A DNA stretch of 64,000 nucleotides from Nodosilinea nodulosa PCC 7104 (GTDB taxonomy: Bacteria > Cyanobacteriota > Cyanobacteriia > Phormidesmidales > Phormidesmidaceae). The notes beneath the pieces were generated by a model. The model made no database searches. It was not told where the DNA came from and saw only the letters and a list, made by a program, of their open reading frames with translations. The stretch is from assembly GCF_000309385.1 (NCBI RefSeq), contig NZ_JH976538.1, forward strand, positions 637,181 through 701,180, read 5' to 3'. Made by a program: the position numbers and the translations under genes. Below are positions 25,785 through 33,980 of this stretch, one piece after another. Positions within the stretch are counted from its first letter, which is position 1. Each line of letters begins with the position of its first letter.

Positions 25785-25811
25785 GTTGGGTTAGCTTTGG
25801 CGTAACCCAAC
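25785..25811. repeat. GTTGGGTTA hairpin repeat
   Basis: GTTGGGTTA (25785-25793) pairs perfectly with TAACCCAAC (25803-25811). Such GGTTGGGTTA...TAACCCAACC foldbacks are common in cyanobacterial intergenic DNA. A degenerate copy lies at 41421-41447. Confidence 0.75.
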
Positions 25812-25903
25812 AAAATTTTGTCAGTCAATCAGCTGGCGCGCAGGCATCACTCCAGAGGGCTAACGCAGAATGTCCCACCAAGTTGGTGGTGGCTATAGAC
25901 AAA

Positions 25904-26044
25904 CTACTGCGAGATGAACCCCGTCACCAGCAGGGGCAGCAAAATCAGCGCCGCCAAAATCACCATCAGGGTTGGCACATCGATTTTAAGGACGTTTTTC
26001 TCTGAGGCCGAGGGGTTGCGTTTAGTAGAATTGGGGTCAGTCAT
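25904..26044 (-). CDS. 46-residue single-helix membrane peptide, translationally coupled to the isoaspartyl peptidase gene
   Basis: The peptide starts at ATG 26044 with a polar N-terminus (MTDPNSTKRNPSASEKN). Its single membrane helix covers about residues 25-44 (LMVILAALILLPLLVTGF). Its start codon overlaps the stop of the upstream gene in an ATGA arrangement (26041-26044), which strongly suggests coupling. No family is recognised. A small tail-anchored regulator or an accessory subunit of a membrane complex are both possible. It is too short for usual ORF cut-offs. Confidence 0.75.
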   Translation of the reverse strand: MTDPNSTKRNPSASEKNVLKIDVPTLMVILAALILLPLLVTGFISQ

Positions 26045-27006
26045 AGTTGAACCACTCCGGTTAGCGTACCTGAGCTTAGCTCCAGGGTATCCCCCACCGC
26101 CTCTCCCGTATGGTAGGCCGCCAGCAGCACGTCGCTGGTTTTGCCCCAGGCAATTTCTCCCCGGTGGCTGAGGGCGATCGCGCCAAAATCTCGCCCGTTC
26201 GCCGTCGCTTCGGCAAAGGATTTCTCCAGGGCAGCGGCGATCGCCATGCCGTCGGTCACTCGCACCACAATGCGGGAGGCCAGACACTCGTCGATAATGT
26301 CTTCGCCAATGCCCGTGCAGCTCACTGCCGCAACGCCGTTGGCGTAGTTGCCCGCCACGGTGGCCGAGTCGCTCACCCGGCCCAGCCGCTCCAGCCCCTT
26401 GCCCCCGGTGGAGGTGCCCACCGCCAGCCGCCCCTCCTGATCTAGCACCACGACCCCGATGGTGCCGCGCCGCGCCTCAGAATCACCAGAACCGGCAGAA
26501 TCAATCGGTTCCGCCACCACTCCGGCCATGCTGCGCTGAAAGTTATGGGCTCGCTCCTGCATCCACTCCTTCAGGCGCAGGTCAGTCACCGGGTCAAAGG
26601 GCTCAATGCGCATCTCCCGCGCCAGTTCCGCCGCCCCCAGGTCAGAGAGCACGCGATCGGGGGCGGGTTGCAGGTAAGCCGCCAAGTCAATGGGGTGCCG
26701 CACCCGCGACACGTTGATAATGCCGCTAAACCGCTGGGTGCTGCCGTCCATCAGCCCCGCGCTCATCCGCACCTGGCCGTCCGATTGCAGCACCGACCCG
26801 TAGCCCGCGTTAAAGCGGGGGGTATCTTCGAGCAGCTGGCAGCCAAACACCACGCAGTCGCGGGCGCTGGCCCCGGCCTCGGCTTTACTGTAGATCTGCT
26901 CCACAATGGCGTGGAGATCGTGGCGCAGGGCGTTGAGAACGTCTGGATGGGCCAAAGCACCACCGGCTCCCCCGTGGATAATGACCTTTGGTAACGCCTG
27001 CGTCAT
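26041..27006 (-). CDS. Isoaspartyl peptidase / L-asparaginase (Ntn-hydrolase type 2)
   Basis: This 321-residue precursor is autocleaved before T182 in the motif RRGTIGVV to give alpha and beta subunits. Family features are the N-terminal IIHGGAGG (9-16), PRFNAGYGSVLQSDG (63-77) and, in the beta subunit, GVSTGGKG-like (VGTSTGGKG), DSATVAGNYA and CTGIGEDII. The enzyme hydrolyses isoaspartyl dipeptides and asparagine and, in cyanobacteria, can act on cyanophycin-derived beta-Asp-Arg. The stop codon overlaps the start of a 46-residue membrane peptide. Confidence 0.94.
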   Translation of the reverse strand: MTQALPKVIIHGGAGGALAHPDVLNALRHDLHAIVEQIYSKAEAGASARDCVVFGCQLLEDTPRFNAGYGSVLQSDGQVRMSAGLMDGSTQRFSGIINVSRVRHPIDLAAYLQPAPDRVLSDLGAAELAREMRIEPFDPVTDLRLKEWMQERAHNFQRSMAGVVAEPIDSAGSGDSEARRGTIGVVVLDQEGRLAVGTSTGGKGLERLGRVSDSATVAGNYANGVAAVSCTGIGEDIIDECLASRIVVRVTDGMAIAAALEKSFAEATANGRDFGAIALSHRGEIAWGKTSDVLLAAYHTGEAVGDTLELSSGTLTGVVQL

Positions 27007-27082
27007 GGTGGTTGTCCTTAAGAATGCTTTTTTATCTTAAGGGGTACATTGCTGGGGAACTGTAGCGTGGGCGATCGCGCCG

Positions 27083-27539
27083 CTAGCTCAATTCCCCCGG
27101 CTCGCCGGGGTAGAACGTCTCATCTAGAACCTCATTGAGGGTATAAACGCAGCGGGGGGGGAAACGTTCGGTCAGGTAAATCGGTTGCAGCGATCGCTAA
27201 ATCTCTGCCATTGGCGTAGGCATCCGCCAAAATCTCCTCTAAAGCAGATTTCAGACTGGGGCTTTCCTTCAGCAGACGCAGAGCCTCTCGCCGCTGAATT
27301 CGAGCGGTAGCGAGCCAGCTGCGGCTGCGGCACTGGGGCTGGTGCTGCCATTTCAGCAGATGCCCCAGCAGCATGCTCAATCGACTGCGGAGTTCCTGAC
27401 GCTGCTGCCGACCCAAGGACTCAATCTCCTCACTCAGGTTGGGCAGATCAAGTTTGTTCCAGTGGCGATGGCCCAAAAGTTCGGCCTGCTCCACCGTCCA
27501 GGCATAAAAATCACTGTCGTAGAGGCTGGGGGTAGCCAT
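27083..27539 (-). pseudogene. DUF29 family gene with a homopolymer frameshift
   Basis: The protein begins as a typical DUF29 member: MATPSLYDSDFYAWTVEQAELL, DLPNLSEEIESLGRQQRQEL, MLLGHLLKWQHQP and RDLAIAATDLPDRTFPP. It then goes out of frame in a run of eight G (27154-27161, C8 on the coding strand) and stops at 27132. Removing one base restores RCVYTLNEVLDETFYPGEPG to a stop at 27083, which is the normal DUF29 C-terminus. So it is a recent one-base frameshift, a slippage-controlled variant or a sequencing error. Function of DUF29 is unknown. Confidence 0.85.
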
Positions 27540-27572
27540 GGATCAGCCTAACGAGAATGGCTTAATTTTAGG

Positions 27573-27713
27573 CTAGCGGCGGCGACGGCAGCGATCGCTG
27601 CAATACTTCACCTCATCCCAACAGTCGGCCCACTTTTTGCGCCAGGTAAACGGTCGCTGGCACACCGGGCACACCTTGGTGGGCAGGTCGGCCTTAGCCC
27701 GCTGCTTGGGCAC
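27573..27713 (-). CDS. DUF2256 small zinc-finger-like protein
   Basis: The 46-residue protein contains [20 protein letters not shown] followed by [10 protein letters not shown]. Paired cysteines (Cx2C ... Cx3C) and the FTWRKKW core define DUF2256. The basic C-terminus is RCRRRR. It starts at a GTG two bases after the stop of gun4, so translation is probably coupled. The family is widespread in bacteria and its function is unknown. Confidence 0.85.
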   Translation of the reverse strand: MPKQRAKADLPTKVCPVCQRPFTWRKKWADCWDEVKYCSDRCRRRR

Positions 27714-27715
27714 CG

Positions 27716-28420
27716 CTACGCCTCCTCGCTCCACGCCGGGTGAGTCAGCAACGCGGCCATCATCCGCACGCCCCGCAGCTGATTCGACAGAGGCAGATGG
27801 CCATCGGGGGCGCTCAAGTCCCAAATAAAGCCGCCGGGGTAGCGGGTCCAAATGTTGTCGTCTTTCCAGGCAATGCGGGGCCAGAGCTTGTCCCAGTTTT
27901 GGCCCAGGCTGAGCCAGAGGCGACGCTGCACCGAGAAGCCAAATTTGCCCTCGGAGTAAGCCAGCCACAGGCGATCGAGGGTTTGCAGATCGACCGCAGG
28001 AAACTGCTCTACCTCGGTGAAGTAAACCCACTTGCGCTTCACCGCCGTTGGTCCGGCCAGCTCACACAGCTTCGCCAGGGTCAGGCGATCGGCCTCCTCA
28101 AAGTCTTGCTGTACCAGCAGCGCTTGCAGCGGCCCGTAGTCAATGCCCTGGGCCGAGGGCATCTCCAGCCGCCCCTGGGGCCAGTGCTGGGTGAGCAGAT
28201 CGCGCAGCTCATCCCGCTCGGTCGCGTAGAGCACCTGAAAAAGTTTGCCGTCTAGAATTGTGGGCAGCTCGTCTTTGCGATCGATCAGGGTCGTCGTCAA
28301 CACCTCAACACCCTGCGGTCCCAAAGCCAGCAGCTCGTGAACCGCCGAGAGCTGCTTTTTCAGCGAGTCGCCCTGCAACCGGCTGCGCAAATCTACCAAT
28401 GTGTCGCTATCCGAAACCAT
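27716..28420 (-). CDS. gun4: GUN4-type tetrapyrrole-binding protein, Mg-chelatase regulator
   Basis: The 234-residue protein has an N-terminal helical bundle (~1-85, [34 protein letters not shown]). The GUN4 core (~88-225) contains [61 protein letters not shown] and [23 protein letters not shown]4 binds protoporphyrin IX and Mg-protoporphyrin and stimulates Mg-chelatase in chlorophyll synthesis. The Met at 28420 was preferred to one five codons upstream. A DUF2256 gene follows two bases downstream. Confidence 0.95.
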   Translation of the reverse strand: MVSDSDTLVDLRSRLQGDSLKKQLSAVHELLALGPQGVEVLTTTLIDRKDELPTILDGKLFQVLYATERDELRDLLTQHWPQGRLEMPSAQGIDYGPLQALLVQQDFEEADRLTLAKLCELAGPTAVKRKWVYFTEVEQFPAVDLQTLDRLWLAYSEGKFGFSVQRRLWLSLGQNWDKLWPRIAWKDDNIWTRYPGGFIWDLSAPDGHLPLSNQLRGVRMMAALLTHPAWSEEA

Positions 28421-28489
28421 AGATACCGCTAACAAGCGCCATGAGAGTGCCCGCTCTTTATGATAGGGCGTGTTGGGCGACCGGGTGAA

Positions 28490-28680
28490 GTGGGAGATGG
28501 GGGGATGGGGGAGATGAGGAGATGAGGAGATGAGGGGATGAGGGGATGAGGGGATGAGGGAGAGAATTGTGAATGTGGGTGTTGAATGCTTGGTTCCTAA
28601 AGCTCAAATCCTGTCTTCCTCACCTTCCCCACCTCCCTCACCTTCCCCATCTCCCCCACCTTCCCCATCTCGCCAGCCCA
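28490..28680. repeat. GGGGATGA / CCTTCCCC low-complexity repeat arms
   Basis: On the plus strand, 28490-28562 is a purine tract of GATGAGGA/GGGGATGA units. Segment 28617-28676 is the pyrimidine counterpart (CACCTTCCCCATCTCCC units). The two can pair as long foldback arms around a ~50-bp loop. The composition matches the GGATGGGT family near the ndh genes. The stretch between gun4 and the response regulator carries no gene. Confidence 0.75.
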
Positions 28681-29322
28681 TCACCCCCGCTCCTCCCCCT
28701 CCGGTATCTGATAGCCGTGCTCAAAGGCAAAGCGCACAATCTGCGAACGGTTCTCCAGGCTGAGTTTGGTCAGTATGTTGCTGAGGTGGGTTTGCACCGT
28801 GCGCGGGCTGAGAAAGAGGTGCTCGCCAATTTGCTTGTTGGTAAAGCCCTGCACCACCTCCCAAAAGACGCGCTCTTCGGCGGGGGTAAGCGGCAGGGGC
28901 GCGGGCCGGGCGGTGGACTGTTTAACCATGCGCTCAAAGGCGCTGTGGAGTCGCTGCGATCGCGCGATCGCCCCCCTGACCTTGGCAATTAGCTCCTGGG
29001 CCGAGAAGGGCTTGACCAAATAGTCGTCGGCCCCTAGCAGGTGGCCCTGCACCCGATTCGTCAGCTCCCCTAAATTCGTCAGAAAGATAAACGGCACCAT
29101 CTCTCCTTCCGGTCTGGAGCGCAGCAGGTGGCAAAACTCAAACCCGCTCATGCCGGGCATCATCACATCTGACACCACTACATCGGCGGTTTTAGTCATC
29201 AGCATCTCCAGCGCCTCTTCGCCAGAGGTGGCGTTCACCACGTCAAAGCCCTGGTCCTGCAACCGCCGGGTCAGGGCCAGCTGCATAATGGCATCATCAT
29301 CAACGACTAAAACAGTGCTCAT
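28681..29322 (-). CDS. NarL/FixJ-family response regulator
   Basis: The protein has 213 residues. The receiver domain (1-118) holds acidic pocket D8-D10, phospho-acceptor D52 in VVSDVMMPG, and K104 in LVKPFS. A linker of ~25 residues leads to a LuxR-type HTH (~145-208, LTPAEERVFWEVVQGFTNKQ; LFLSPRTVQTHLSNILTKL). It should activate or repress transcription when phosphorylated. No histidine kinase gene is adjacent, so the partner is unknown. Confidence 0.93.
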   Translation of the reverse strand: MSTVLVVDDDAIMQLALTRRLQDQGFDVVNATSGEEALEMLMTKTADVVVSDVMMPGMSGFEFCHLLRSRPEGEMVPFIFLTNLGELTNRVQGHLLGADDYLVKPFSAQELIAKVRGAIARSQRLHSAFERMVKQSTARPAPLPLTPAEERVFWEVVQGFTNKQIGEHLFLSPRTVQTHLSNILTKLSLENRSQIVRFAFEHGYQIPEGEERG

Positions 29323-29591
29323 GGATCAAGGCTCTAGAGGGTACGCAGACCAACGGGGTGGGGGCAACGGGGGCTAGCACATCACTTAGCCGCCGCAGTG
29401 AGCTGGTGCGGCAGGGGCATTGGGGACCAAAAAGGTCCTGGGAGGCTGCCGCGCCACCGCCGCAGTCTGTCCAACGATTCGCCCCGAAGCGGGGATTTTC
29501 GGCCCAGATTCAAATCGTTGTTAAACGAGCAAAAATGTGGGTTAAAGCGCATTAGACTATGGGGTGTTTTATCGTTTGCGGGCAATTTGCG

Positions 29592-31019
29592 ATGTATGAA
29601 CGGATCACTCCCCCGGCAGTAGGCGAGCGCATCACCTTTAAAGATGGCGAACCTGTCGTGCCAGACACGCCTATCATTCCCTACATCCGCGGCGATGGAA
29701 CGGGGGTAGACATCTGGCCTGCATCCCAGCGGGTGTTTGACGCAGCGGTGGCCAAGGCCTACGGCGGCAAGCGCGAGATTGTCTGGTTCAAGGTTTATGC
29801 AGGCGACGAAGCCTGCGAGCAGTACGGCACCTACCAGTACCTGCCCGACGACACGCTCAAAGCCATTGAAGAGTATGGGGTGGCCATCAAAGGCCCCCTC
29901 ACCACCCCAGTCGGCGGCGGCATTCGCTCGTTAAACGTAGCTCTCAGGCAAATTAACGACCTCTACGCCTGCGTGCGCCCCTGCAAGTACTATGCGGGCA
30001 CCCCCTCGCCCCACCGCAGCCCCGAAAAGCTCGACGTTATTATCTATCGCGAAAATACCGAAGATATCTATCTGGGCATTGAGTGGAAGCAGGGCGATCC
30101 GGTCTGCGATCAGCTAATCAAAATTCTCAACACCGAACTGATCCCCGCCACCCCAGAGCACGGCAAAAAGCAGATTCCCCTCGACTCGGGCATTGGCATC
30201 AAGCCGATCAGCAAAACCGGCAGCCAGCGCCTGGTGCGCCGGGCCATGAAGCACGCCCTGCGCCTGCCCAAGCCCAAGCAGCAGGTCACCCTGGTGCACA
30301 AGGGCAACATTATGAAGTACACCGAAGGGGCCTTCCGCGACTGGGGCTACGAGCTGGCCACCTCTGAGTTTCGCGCCGAGTGCGTTACCGAGCGTGAGTC
30401 GTGGGTGCTGGGCAACAAAGAAAAGAATCCGGACCTGTCCACCGAAGACAATGCCCGCCAGATCGAGCCGGGCTATGACGCCCTGACCCCCGAAAAAAAA
30501 GCCGCCATCTGCGCCGAGGTAGAGGCGATTCTGGCCGACATCTGGGAGACCCACGGCAGCGGCCAGTGGAAGGACAAAATCATGGTGAACGATCGCATCG
30601 CCGACAGCATCTTCCAGCAGATTCAGACCCGCCCCGACGAGTACTCCATTCTCGCCACTATGAACCTGAATGGCGACTACCTGTCGGATGCGGCGGCGGC
30701 GATCGTCGGCGGCCTGGGCATGGGGCCAGGGGCCAACATCGGCGACACCTGCGCGGTGTTTGAGGCCACCCACGGCACCGCCCCCAAGCACGCCGGGCTA
30801 GACCGCATCAACCCCGGCTCGGTGATTCTCTCCGGCGTCATGATGCTGGAGTACATGGGCTGGCAGGAAGCGGCGGACTTAATTAAAAAGGGCATGGCGG
30901 CGGCGATCGCCTCCCGCGAGGTCACCTACGACCTGGCCCGGATGATGGAGCCACCCGTCAACCCGCCGCTGAAGTGCTCGGAGTTCGCCGAGGCGATCGT
31001 CAAGCACTTCGACGATTAG
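29592..31019 (+). CDS. icd: Isocitrate dehydrogenase (NADP)
   Basis: This 475-residue enzyme converts isocitrate to 2-oxoglutarate and so supplies the nitrogen-assimilation skeleton in cyanobacteria. Motifs seen are [36 protein letters not shown] (isocitrate phosphate-binding Ser), [33 protein letters not shown] (substrate Tyr/Arg), [19 protein letters not shown] and [13 protein letters not shown]. The cyanobacterial enzymes share the ~50-residue insertion near 260-320 ([20 protein letters not shown]). Start ATG 29592 matches the family N-terminus MYERITPP. Confidence 0.97.
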   Translation: MYERITPPAVGERITFKDGEPVVPDTPIIPYIRGDGTGVDIWPASQRVFDAAVAKAYGGKREIVWFKVYAGDEACEQYGTYQYLPDDTLKAIEEYGVAIKGPLTTPVGGGIRSLNVALRQINDLYACVRPCKYYAGTPSPHRSPEKLDVIIYRENTEDIYLGIEWKQGDPVCDQLIKILNTELIPATPEHGKKQIPLDSGIGIKPISKTGSQRLVRRAMKHALRLPKPKQQVTLVHKGNIMKYTEGAFRDWGYELATSEFRAECVTERESWVLGNKEKNPDLSTEDNARQIEPGYDALTPEKKAAICAEVEAILADIWETHGSGQWKDKIMVNDRIADSIFQQIQTRPDEYSILATMNLNGDYLSDAAAAIVGGLGMGPGANIGDTCAVFEATHGTAPKHAGLDRINPGSVILSGVMMLEYMGWQEAADLIKKGMAAAIASREVTYDLARMMEPPVNPPLKCSEFAEAIVKHFDD

Positions 31020-31032
31020 AGAAAGGAGGTAC

Positions 31033-31076
31033 GGTTAGCGGTGCGCGGTTGAAGGCAACGCCGTACACCGCTAACC
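31033..31076. terminator. Bidirectional terminator-like hairpin between icd and a convergent gene
   Basis: GGTTAGCGGTG (31033-31043) and CACCGCTAACC (31066-31076) form a perfect 11-bp stem with a 22-base loop. It stands in the 64-bp spacer between two convergent stop codons. There is no T-run. Confidence 0.65.
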
Positions 31077-31083
31077 TTGAACC

Positions 31084-32022
31084 TTAAACCTTCTTCATCA
31101 CCACCGCCAGCCCTGCCCCCAGGGCCTCGGCCAGGGTGCCCACCAGGCGGTACATCGCCACGGCGCTGAGCACAACGCCGGGGGACAGGGTGCCTTGCAG
31201 CAGGGTGACGGCGATCGCCTCAAACACCCCCAGCCCCCCCGGCGCACCGGGAATCACCAGTCCCGCCAGCCAGGCCAGACTGAACAGGCTCACTACCGGC
31301 AGCCAGAGCTTTATCGGCAGGGGGCTAACGGCGCTGACCACCAGCGCAAACCCGATGCCCCGCAGCAGCACAAACCCCAGTTCTCCCAGCAGCGGTTTGA
31401 GGGGATAGTGGTGAAGCGTTACCGGGGGCAGGGGTTCAGCGGCCTCTGCCCCGGCCTTGGCCTGCCCCAGCCAGTTCATCAGCGGGTTGAGCCGTCGTGG
31501 GTTCATCATTTCCAGCACCACAGCCAGCATCACCCACTGCCAGGGCCAGTAGCGAGTTGGGCTGGCCAACCCCAGCAGCAGCGCTGCCGCCGCCATCAGC
31601 AGGGGTTCTAGTGTCACCCCCACAATCGCCGGTCCCCTGGCCACGCCGATTTCTCCCAGGGCGCGCACTCGCCCGTAGAAGTGCCACACATTGCCGGGCA
31701 GGTATTTCAGCAGATTGGTTTTGAGGTAAACCGGTGTACTCCAGGTGCCCTTCACCGGCTGCTGGAGGGCCTGCAAAATCCAGCTCCAGACCCAGCCCGA
31801 CCAGGCGTGGGCCAGCAGCGTTGTCAGCAGGGCAAGCCCCAGCAGAGCTAGACCGCTGGGGCGGAGGCGGAGGGCCGTAACCTCGCGACCGTGGCTGACC
31901 AGGATGTGGGCCAGAAAGGCGATCGCGGCGGCCACAATGCCCCAGCGCAGGTAGCGTTTCAGCAAATCTCCACCCTGGCTTTCATTGTGATACCCTAGTA
32001 AAGTTGTCAAAAAACCACACAT
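31084..32022 (-). CDS. UPF0104/lysylphosphatidylglycerol-synthase-like membrane protein
   Basis: The 312-residue protein has about eight membrane helices. Family features are TPVYLKTNLLKYLPGNVWHFYGRV near 95-118, the central hydrophobic repeats, and LVIPGAPGGLGVFEAIAVTLL near 254-275. These are typical of the flippase-like UPF0104 domain also found in MprF-type lipid-modifying proteins, without the synthase domain. A lipid-transport role is plausible but unproven. The annotated ATG lies inside the palindrome of the rpsB leader; an alternative TTG about 19 codons downstream would give a start at LLKRYLRW. Confidence 0.82.
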   Translation of the reverse strand: MCGFLTTLLGYHNESQGGDLLKRYLRWGIVAAAIAFLAHILVSHGREVTALRLRPSGLALLGLALLTTLLAHAWSGWVWSWILQALQQPVKGTWSTPVYLKTNLLKYLPGNVWHFYGRVRALGEIGVARGPAIVGVTLEPLLMAAAALLLGLASPTRYWPWQWVMLAVVLEMMNPRRLNPLMNWLGQAKAGAEAAEPLPPVTLHHYPLKPLLGELGFVLLRGIGFALVVSAVSPLPIKLWLPVVSLFSLAWLAGLVIPGAPGGLGVFEAIAVTLLQGTLSPGVVLSAVAMYRLVGTLAEALGAGLAVVMKKV

Positions 32023-32095
32023 TCGAATTTTCGGGTCTCCCCCAAATTTAGTTTTTTGGGGAGCACGTTCGAATGGAGGATTAACCCGAAAGGAG
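32021..32095 (+). promoter_or_regulatory. rpsB leader with mutually exclusive stems around the ribosome-binding site
   Basis: Stem A pairs ATTCGAA (32021-32027) with TTCGAAT (32068-32074) and encloses stem B, CTCCCC (32037-32042) with GGGGAG (32058-32063). Stem C pairs TTTCGGGT (32029-32036) with ACCCGAAA (32084-32091), directly abutting the Shine-Dalgarno AGGAG (32091-32095). Stems A and C cross, so they are alternatives or form a pseudoknot. This is what an S2-sensing autoregulatory leader could look like. Pairing is seen; regulation is inferred. Confidence 0.6.
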
Positions 32096-32105
32096 TCAAA
32101 ACCAA

Positions 32106-32885
32106 ATGCCCGTTATTACTCTACCCGAGCTACTAGAGTCTGGGGTTCACTTCGGCCACCAAACCCGCCGCTGGAATCCCAAGATGGATCAGTACATCTT
32201 CACGTCTCGCAACGGCGTCCACATCATTGACCTGGTGCAGACCGCCCAGCTGATGGAAGAAGCCTACAAATTCGTCCGCACGGCGGCAGAACAGGGCCAA
32301 AAGTTCCTGTTCATTGGCACCAAGCGTCAGGCGGCTGGCATTGTGGCCCAGGAGTCTAGCCGCTGCGGCTCCCACTACGTCAACCAGCGCTGGCTGGGCG
32401 GCATGCTCACCAACTGGGAAACGATCAAGTCCCGCGCCAACCGCCTCAAAGAGCTGGAGCGCATGGAAGAAATGGGTGCCATTGACCTGCGCCCCAAAAA
32501 AGAAGCCGCCGTGCTGCGCCGCGAACTGGAGAAGCTGCAAAAGTACCTGGGCGGCATTAAAACCATGCGCAAGGTGCCCGATGTCGCCATCATTGTCGAC
32601 ATCAAGCGGGAGTACAACGCCGTGTCGGAGTGCCACAAGCTGGGTATTCCAATCATTTCTCTGCTGGATACCAACTGTGACCCCGACCTGGTGGATGTGC
32701 CCATCCCCGGCAACGACGACGCCATTCGCTCCATCAAGCTGATCCTCGGCAAGCTGGCCGATGCTATCTACGAAGGCTCCCACGGCGGTCAGTCGGTCGG
32801 CGATGACGACGACTACGACTACGACGGCGCCGAAGACGACGAGTACGGCTACGATGCTCCCGCTGCCGACAGTGACGAGGCTTAG
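32106..32885 (+). CDS. rpsB: 30S ribosomal protein S2
   Basis: The 259-residue S2 protein shows all family landmarks: [51 protein letters not shown], the coiled insertion ([26 protein letters not shown]) and [20 protein letters not shown]. It binds S1 and 16S rRNA on the small subunit. The last ~30 residues after [12 protein letters not shown] are an Asp/Tyr/Glu-rich tail ([18 protein letters not shown]), longer and more acidic than the core requires. It forms an operon with tsf. Confidence 0.97.
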   Translation: MPVITLPELLESGVHFGHQTRRWNPKMDQYIFTSRNGVHIIDLVQTAQLMEEAYKFVRTAAEQGQKFLFIGTKRQAAGIVAQESSRCGSHYVNQRWLGGMLTNWETIKSRANRLKELERMEEMGAIDLRPKKEAAVLRRELEKLQKYLGGIKTMRKVPDVAIIVDIKREYNAVSECHKLGIPIISLLDTNCDPDLVDVPIPGNDDAIRSIKLILGKLADAIYEGSHGGQSVGDDDDYDYDGAEDDEYGYDAPAADSDEA

Positions 32886-32946
32886 CCGAACAACTGAGCA
32901 GCTGATTGAGCCGCCGCAGGGCCTCTAGGATCTTGCAACCATAGGT

Positions 32947-32978
32947 TTCCTCCCCCGCCATCAGCCCAGGGGGAGGAA
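32947..32978 (+). promoter_or_regulatory. Hairpin in the rpsB-tsf spacer
   Basis: TTCCTCCCCC (32947-32956) and GGGGGAGGAA (32969-32978) form a perfect 10-bp stem with a 12-base loop. It lies in the 205-bp spacer between rpsB and tsf. It lacks a T-run and may attenuate, process or stabilise the transcript. Confidence 0.6.
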
Positions 32979-33090
32979 GCATACTCCATAGGCATCCCCG
33001 AAAGATGCCCCCAGGGGTTTAAGCTGAATAAGGCTTTCCCCCTTTGTTTGGATTGAGTTCGACGACAGCGCGTTAGGACGTGAAATCACC

Positions 33091-33816
33091 ATGGCAGATA
33101 TTTCTGCAAAGCTCGTTAAAGACCTGCGCGACAAGACTGGCGCAGGCATGATGGATTGTAAAAAAGCCCTGAAAGAAAATGAGGGCGACATTGAGAAATC
33201 TATTGAGTGGCTGCGCCAGAAAGGCATTGCCTCGGCCTCAAAGAAAGAGGGCCGGGTGGCTGCCGAAGGCCTGGTTGACAGCTACATCCATACCGGTGGC
33301 CGAGTGGGCGTGCTGGTGGAAATGAACTGCGAAACCGACTTTGTTGCCCGCCGCGACGAATTTAAGTCCCTGGTGCGCGATGTGGCCATGCAAATTGCCG
33401 CCTGCCCCAACGTTGAGTATGTGCGCGTCAGCGACATTCCCGCTGATGTCGCCGAGAAAGAAAAATCCATCGAAATGGGCCGCGATGACATCGCCAACAA
33501 GCCCGCCGCCATGCAGGAGAAGATCGTCGAAGGACGCATTCAAAAGCGCCTGAAGGAGCTGTCTCTGATGGATCAGCCCTTCATTAAAGACCAGAATATC
33601 TCCGTAGAAGAGCTGATCAAGCAGGCTATTTCTAAGCTGGGCGAGAACATTCAGGTGCGACGCTTTTCTCGGTTTGTGCTGGGTGAGGGCATTGAAAAAG
33701 AAGAGACTAACTTCGCCGACGAAGTGGCAGCCCAGGCGGGGATGAAGAAGGAAGCCGCCCCAGAGCCTGCGCCACCTGCTCCAGAAGCCTCCGCGAAAAA
33801 GAAGAAGAAAAAGTAG
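33091..33816 (+). CDS. tsf: Translation elongation factor Ts
   Basis: The 241-residue protein has the EF-Ts signature [18 protein letters not shown] (13-30) and the core [22 protein letters not shown] short C-terminal domain ([38 protein letters not shown]) is followed by a Pro/Ala linker and a run of six lysines. EF-Ts recycles EF-Tu-GDP. It is the second gene of rpsB-tsf, and a strong terminator follows. Confidence 0.97.
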   Translation: MADISAKLVKDLRDKTGAGMMDCKKALKENEGDIEKSIEWLRQKGIASASKKEGRVAAEGLVDSYIHTGGRVGVLVEMNCETDFVARRDEFKSLVRDVAMQIAACPNVEYVRVSDIPADVAEKEKSIEMGRDDIANKPAAMQEKIVEGRIQKRLKELSLMDQPFIKDQNISVEELIKQAISKLGENIQVRRFSRFVLGEGIEKEETNFADEVAAQAGMKKEAAPEPAPPAPEASAKKKKKK

Positions 33817-33840
33817 ATCTAGTCCTTCAGGGCTAGGGGG

Positions 33841-33870
33841 CGGGGGTGCTGTTGTTGCGCCCCCGTTTTT
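33841..33870 (+). terminator. Intrinsic terminator of the rpsB-tsf operon
   Basis: CGGGGGTGC (33841-33849) pairs with GCGCCCCCG (33857-33865), one G-U pair, seven-base loop. TTTTT follows at 33866-33870, 25 bp after the tsf stop codon. Confidence 0.9.
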
Positions 33871-33950
33871 ATATCAACCGAGGTCAAGGCCAGAGTCGGG
33901 GGTTTGCCAGGGGAAACCTGTCGCTCCCGAGCGGGACCTGGAATAATTCC

Positions 33951-33956
33951 TATAAT
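33951..33956 (+). promoter_or_regulatory. Consensus -10 box before the gene at 33981
   Basis: TATAAT stands 25 bp upstream of the ATG at 33981 and downstream of the tsf terminator. No good -35 hexamer is visible at the proper distance. Confidence 0.5.
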
Positions 33957-33980
33957 CAGGTATGGCATGGGCAGAGGAGC

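Noticed and set aside
26045-26287. Longer ORF containing the 46-residue peptide
   Set aside because: The extension lies antisense-frame within the isoaspartyl peptidase gene; the ATGA junction marks the true start.
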